NCBI GenBank assembly: GCA_950022655.1
Contig: OX465579.1
Location: forward strand, 132,960,118 to 133,024,117
Reading direction: 5' to 3'
DNA length: 64,000 nt
From: Alentia gelatinosa
Lineage: Eukaryota > Annelida > Polychaeta > Phyllodocida > Polynoidae
Shown: one piece after another, positions 59,959 to 64,000 of the stretch
How positions within the stretch are numbered: the first letter of the stretch is position 1
Layout of the letters: every line of letters starts with the position of its first letter
The notes under the pieces: generated by a model
Databases searched by the model: none
Told to the model about the DNA's origin: nothing
What the model saw: only the letters and a program-made list of their open reading frames with translations
Position numbers and translations under genes: made by a program

Positions 59959-60528
59959 GGCTAGGTGCCAGACATGAAAATCCTCACAGGGGGCAGCACT
60001 GACACCGACACTACAGGTTAACAGGGTAATGCATGACACACCAGAAAGAGGGGAATTGATTGGAGGCCATAATTAACCACTAATCAGAATGATGAATCGT
60101 GTGCATATGACCACATAGAACCAATGGGTGTGGAGCTTACTACCAGCCGCTGTGAATCCTGCCTAATATATACGGGTCTGGTCATACATCGGCAGTCACT
60201 CGCGTTGTGTGCCTCGTGTTTTCAACATAATTATTATCATTATGATGCATTACAATAGCATTATACTGGTGTTTTACTAAACAAAATCAACATATAGATA
60301 GGCTTTTGTATGACCAAAGGTGATCATGTGATTTTAGAATGAAATCTGATTGGGTGATTTTAGTGGCTGAAAGTGCTTGCTTATATATCGCTGACTGTAG
60401 AGAATTGAACCATGCCGATTCCGTGTAGACGATTATGTGGGCGAATTGTGCTTTTATTGGGGAGAATATCAAATATGTTTGATTTTCTCACTCATCTAAT
60501 GCCGGGGACACACCAAGCAAGTGAAGGC
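59959..60528. other. Intergenic, nothing recognised
   Basis: No gene or repeat could be delimited. Confidence 0.45.
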
Positions 60529-60694
60529 GGTGAACTCTGGAATCGCCAATACAAAATAGCATGTATGTGACACATCATTTCATGGTAATCTCACCCAGCG
60601 ATAATTCAGCATATTAGAAGCAACAATCAGTTGAAATATGAAATAATAACTCACAGACATGCCATTTTTCTGATGGCGATTCTGGAAATCACTG
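60529..60694. mobile_element. TIR MITE, 166 bp, complete copy
   Basis: The two halves form imperfect inverted repeats of about 50-60 bp (GAATCGCCA, ATAGCATGTATGTGA and ATTTCAT near one end pair with GATGGCGATTCTGG, TCACAGACATGCCATTTT and ATATGAAATAAT at the other). Related partial copies are at 33472-33580, 53905-54056 and 61020-61149. Confidence 0.75.
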
Positions 60695-60708
60695 TATTTC
60701 TTGCTTGT

Positions 60709-61000
60709 AATCCTACCCCTCATATAAATATCCATAGACTTAACATGGTGTAACTGTATGCCACGGTTATGGCATAAAATATTTATATGCCACTGGTGAC
60801 ATATGAAGTTAAAAACATGTAACAGGGTAGGATAAAATCTAAACATCACTCAATTTCATATAATTGTTTATATGCCATTCATTGTCTTCGGCTACAGATA
60901 TCACTCAGCTCCGCTTCGTGATATCATGCCGCGAAGACAACTCATGCCATATAAACAATCATATGAAATTTCGTGATGTTTCATGATAGTACGTCTCCCA
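60709..61000 (-). repeat. Palindromic module, copy 7 (reverse orientation)
   Basis: On the - strand: arm 60975-60926, tip 60917-60905 (GA-AGC-GGA-GCT-GA) inside a perfect 8-bp GATATCAC/GTGATATC stem, arm to about 60841, then the terminal block from TTATCCTACCC (60835-60824) to ATGTTAAGTCTATGGAT...GAGGGGTAGGATT at 60709. The arms (AAACATCAC..AATTTCATAT.ATTGTTTATATG) are about 50 bp, highly complementary, and unlike those of the other copies. Confidence 0.85.
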
Positions 61001-61019
61001 GTTAATGTTGAGACACACT

Positions 61020-61149
61020 AAGTGGCGATCTCTGGATCTCTGAAAATGGCATGTATGCCAGATATTATTTCATAGTAATATCTCCCACCTATGATCTAGC
61101 ATTTTGGAAGCAATAATCAGGTGATATATAGACTAATAGCTCACATACA
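61020..61149. repeat. Partial MITE copy (family of 60529-60694)
   Basis: It shares ATGGCATGTATG, ATTTCATAGTAATATCTCCC, GGAAGCAATAATCAG and TAATAGCTCACATACAT with the complete copy, and the second end is missing. Confidence 0.65.
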
Positions 61150-61546
61150 TTTAGGAACAAATTGACTTTATTGGAACAGTAACTAGTTCCCAGTATGTCC
61201 ACATGAGGGCAGGGCGCTCTACCAATGACAGCTTGAGTTGTTCAGTGTCATGAGTGGCCTCCTGACATGTGTGACAGGATGGAATAGGCGCTCAACTGGA
61301 ATGATCTGGTCATCATTGGCTGTTGGTACAACAGCCAATGAGAGCAGAGCTCACAGATGCCAAACCTGTCATGTCAACCCCCTGCTAGGGGTATAAAAGA
61401 AGGACCCTTTCTTGTCAATAAACAGTTAGTTAGTCTTAAGTTCTGACTCATAGTAATACCTAGTATTAAAATATGTGTTTGAGTTCTGACTCTCTTCTCT
61501 GAAGGTCTACTCTTTATGCAAGTAAGGCCCAAGACTTTAAAACTGG
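61150..61546 (+). promoter_or_regulatory. LTR-like promoter and polyadenylation region
   Basis: TATAAAAG (61392-61399) followed 18 nt later by AATAAA (61417-61422) resembles the compact U3-R junction of an LTR. A hairpin with TTGGCTGTTG/CAACAGCCAA arms lies just upstream (about 61316-61338). No coding region or second LTR is linked, so it may be a solo LTR. Confidence 0.35.
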
Positions 61547-61650
61547 TTTGGTGTGTCTCCGGATTTATCGCTCATGTTTATGTCTGCGATTTTTTAACTT
61601 GCTTACATCCAAGTCGCTCTTATTTCCCAGCGATTAGAGGGCACACCAAA
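61547..61650. repeat. Hairpin repeat, 104 bp
   Basis: The ends TTTGGTGTGTCTCCGG..TATCGCT and AGCGATTAGAGGGCACACCAAA form imperfect inverted repeats of about 22-25 bp, around a short AT-rich centre. Confidence 0.7.
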
Positions 61651-62307
61651 TGATTCTATTTCTCACTCAACTTCTCACGGTGCTGACAGGCCTATCAGAA
61701 TTGTGTGAACGTCGATATTTCAGCTGAGTGGTTAAAGTCACATAATTAGTAGACAAATCACTGTTCATCTTCACATCTTGTCGTTTATTCATTACAATGA
61801 AGTGTTCATTTTTGTGGAGCACCTTGGTATCTATCATTTTGGTTGCTTTAGCTTGACAAAGTCCAAATCTTATCATAAATTAAAGCTCTGTTCAGTGGAA
61901 GAGCTCTGACAATGTGTACATTTTTATGCCGCCGGTCGCCTGATGCCAAAGGGGTGAAGGCTGGCCTGCTCTCCTGTTAAAGGCCTAGTTGGTGGAAAAC
62001 TCGCTTTACTTATTTACCATGTTGCTCCACAGACTTTAAAAAGTCCGGGGAGTTGCATATGTTCACACTTCAGGTAGGAATCTTTGAAACGTTCAAAACT
62101 GCAAGCAATGTGTAGGGATATTACGGTCTACACTTCCATACAATGTACTTTCGTGGGAAACTATAGGTTACTACCCTTATTATGTTTTGAGAAGTGAATA
62201 GTGATATAGAGAATCAGACGATATAAAGGAGATCTGAATTTGAAGAGCTATAAATAGCTACCACAAAAAAAACACTCAAAGTCAAAAAACATTTCTCCTT
62301 CCGTTCC
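61651..62307. other. Intergenic between LTR-like DNA and the RPUSD1-like 3' end
   Basis: AT-rich, with no supported gene or repeat. Confidence 0.45.
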
Positions 62308-62313
62308 TTTATT
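62308..62313 (-). terminator. Candidate polyadenylation signal of the RPUSD1-like gene
   Basis: TTTATT on the + strand is AATAAA on the - strand, 281 nt past the stop codon of the exon at 62595-62878. It is the nearest canonical signal that I see. Confidence 0.45.
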
Positions 62314-62594
62314 ATCCGTGACACTTGGTCAATAATCCTAGTTGTACTTGGTGACAATTAAATATCATAAAAATAAGGAAAATATATAAATGAGCACAAA
62401 AGTGCTTTGTACTCAGCGTGAGTACATGGAGATGTGTGCAAGTGTAAAATGCATGAGACTATTAGCTAGCTTGAGGCAAGTAAACCCGAAAGAAAATATT
62501 TTATAAAACAATACATAAACAATGTATGTATACATGCAGGTGTGAAACGGCTCCATTCGTTTCTGAACGAGTAGAAGATGATGATTCTATTCTG

Positions 62595-62878
62595 TCATAG
62601 TTGACCTGAGTTTACATCGGTGAGTGATGTCTCTGTTTGATATATGAAGTCGTCGTAGGTGAGGAAAGTTTGTGTTGAACACCAGAGGAGGTCTGTGTCG
62701 GGTGTGAAGGGACAGGGCGCTGTGATGTCAATCAGGGTGTGTTTCATCGGAAGTCGCAATCTGTATGCGTGTAACATCATACGGTACGGTTTGACGTCCT
62801 GACGACAGCTGTACGTGTAATCACCGACGATCTGATGACCAATGTGCATGCAGTGCACCCGCAGCTGATGCGTCCTTC
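62595..62878 (-). CDS. RPUSD1: RPUSD1-like pseudouridine synthase, last coding exon
   Basis: The exon opens after the acceptor TTCTATGTAG in phase 1 and encodes 93 full codons to the stop at 62595. It begins with GRTHQLRVHC (the Gly is completed across the splice), the conserved RluA-family RNA-binding and catalytic-domain motif. HxIVGDYTY and PYRMMLHAYRLRLP follow, as in the C-terminal half of metazoan RPUSD1. The family isomerises uridine to pseudouridine in RNA; the RNA target of RPUSD1 is not well defined. The catalytic Asp motif (GRLDxxTxG) would be in an upstream exon not seen here. The tail after the domain is short compared with vertebrate RPUSD1. RPUSD1 is favoured over RPUSD2-4 from the MMLHAYxLRxP block. 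Confidence 0.8.
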
Positions 62879-64000
62879 CTACATAGAATAATGTGATTGA
62901 CACCAAATAACTTTATAATTAACAGAAACGACTTCAAAGTGTTATAAATAAAAGCTAATTTCTTAGAAAACCTGCATGTCAATCCAAAATGAACTACAAT
63001 TGTTCTCACATTTTCTATCAGCTTTTTAATTACAAATTCAATTGATACTCTTGCTGTCAACAAGAGTGGGTGGGTTCCAACTGTAATAACACGTATGTCC
63101 ATAATATGGTGGTATCTACGGGTATGTAAATGAGGTTCGGGGAAAATATCATTAGAATATCGACAACATAATTATCTAAAACCTGTATGTCGAGCGTTTA
63201 TTTGTTTGCGGTTTAACGTCCCATGGATAGGGACCATCAAAGATTTAAGCTTTTCACTATTGCAGACCTTTTTTTTACTCAATTCGTTTCAATAATGTAT
63301 ATAACTATCAAAGAGACGAGGCTTTCTCTGAAAAGCTGATTATATTTTTCTTAAAAGGTATAATTATGCGATCAGGGACGAGGCGTAGGGAGTCCAATGT
63401 ACGACTGCCCTAATGACCAGGTAAGGTTTTCGCACTAAGAATTTGCACTGGAAAACATATTTCCATTTCTAGATTGGATTGTCATTGGTTTTTGTTGGCA
63501 GTTGTCTTTGAATACATGTACACATTGATTTCTAGGCTTGTTATTGGTCATGACACAGGATGTGACCTGATCTCACCTGCCCTGACCTCTAGATGGAGTC
63601 CAGGTGGGAATGATGTTTGTTTTTACAGCCTAAATTTTTATATTTAGGTGCAGTTTCGCCATCTTCTAGCTCGTTAGGTATGTTTGGGGACTGTATTTTT
63701 GGTGAGAGATTTATGGTTATTTTGCCTATAGTCTCTTCTATTGTGTTTCAGGGATGCTAGTTGGGGTCAGAAAAAAACAAGGAAAGATTTTTTCCTGGCA
63801 ATACAGGGTTAGACATCAGATCTATATATACACCAAAAATACCTAGAATATAGTAGATACAAATAACATTATCACTACGGAACATGGATCCGGAGGCAGG
63901 CTAATTGGGGAATCTATGAGTCATGGTTGATTTGAGTATTTTTTAATTGTTATGTTCATTTTACATAAGAAGGAAGATATCTTATTCCAAAAATGAAAAC
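62879..64000. other. Probable intron of the RPUSD1-like gene
   Basis: AT-rich sequence without a recognisable upstream exon. TTTGCGGTTTAACGTCCCAT at 63207-63226 resembles the G/T-rich, TTTAAC(A/G)TCC-containing tail of the SINE copies, so a SINE fragment may lie here. Confidence 0.45.

Overview
This is metazoan genomic DNA: AT-rich and gene-poor, with introns, tRNA-derived SINEs, several LINE and Ty3/Gypsy copies, tyrosine-recombinase retrotransposons and many palindromic or terminal-inverted-repeat (TIR) DNA elements. The mix (K02A2.6-type Gypsy, Ngaro/DIRS, CR1/Jockey-like and L1/Tx1-like LINEs, abundant short TACATGTA-like words) suggests a marine invertebrate such as a lophotrochozoan or amphioxus; the exact group is inference.

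Only two host genes are recognisable. A two-exon gene on the + strand (22129-22291 joined to 24132-25243) encodes a predicted protein of about 424 residues that ends in a clear SOCS box, so it is a candidate Cullin-5 substrate receptor. At the right edge, the last coding exon of an RluA-family pseudouridine synthase (RPUSD1-like) lies on the - strand (62595-62878); its other exons are not seen and may lie beyond the window.

Layout. 0.4-4.3 kb: three palindromic modules, a decayed DIRS-like element and a SINE. 5-12 kb: a CCT microsatellite, a TIR element, a LINE scrap, a piggyBac-type MITE relative and two tandem palindromic modules. 14.9-16.4 kb: a 1.5 kb foldback structure interrupted by a clean piggyBac MITE. 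20.6-25.2 kb: a TIR MITE and the SOCS-box gene. 25-35 kb: AT-rich, nearly empty, with a hairpin MITE and one more palindromic module. 35.4-40 kb: a CR1/Jockey-like LINE split by a 3.56 kb L1/Tx1-like LINE with visible target-site duplication. 40.7-41.3 kb: LTR-like sequence. 42.1-47.1 kb: a dead Ty3/Gypsy element on the - strand. 47.9-52.8 kb: a MITE, then a second dead Gypsy element on the + strand carrying a SINE in its pol. 54.5-59.0 kb: a nearly complete Ngaro-type element with split direct repeats, gag, RT-RNase H and tyrosine recombinase. 59-61.7 kb: further TIR elements, the seventh palindromic module and LTR-like DNA.

The most unusual signal is the family of seven palindromic modules. 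They share a terminal block (ATGTTAA...CTATGG...AGGGGTAGGATAA or a variant) and, in six copies, a 13-nt hairpin tip of the form GA-NGC-NNA-GCN-GA, yet the long complementary arms differ between subfamilies. The tip contains the GCGAAGC mini-hairpin sequence in three copies and shows compensatory change in another, as expected if selection or the copying mechanism acts on a folded single strand.
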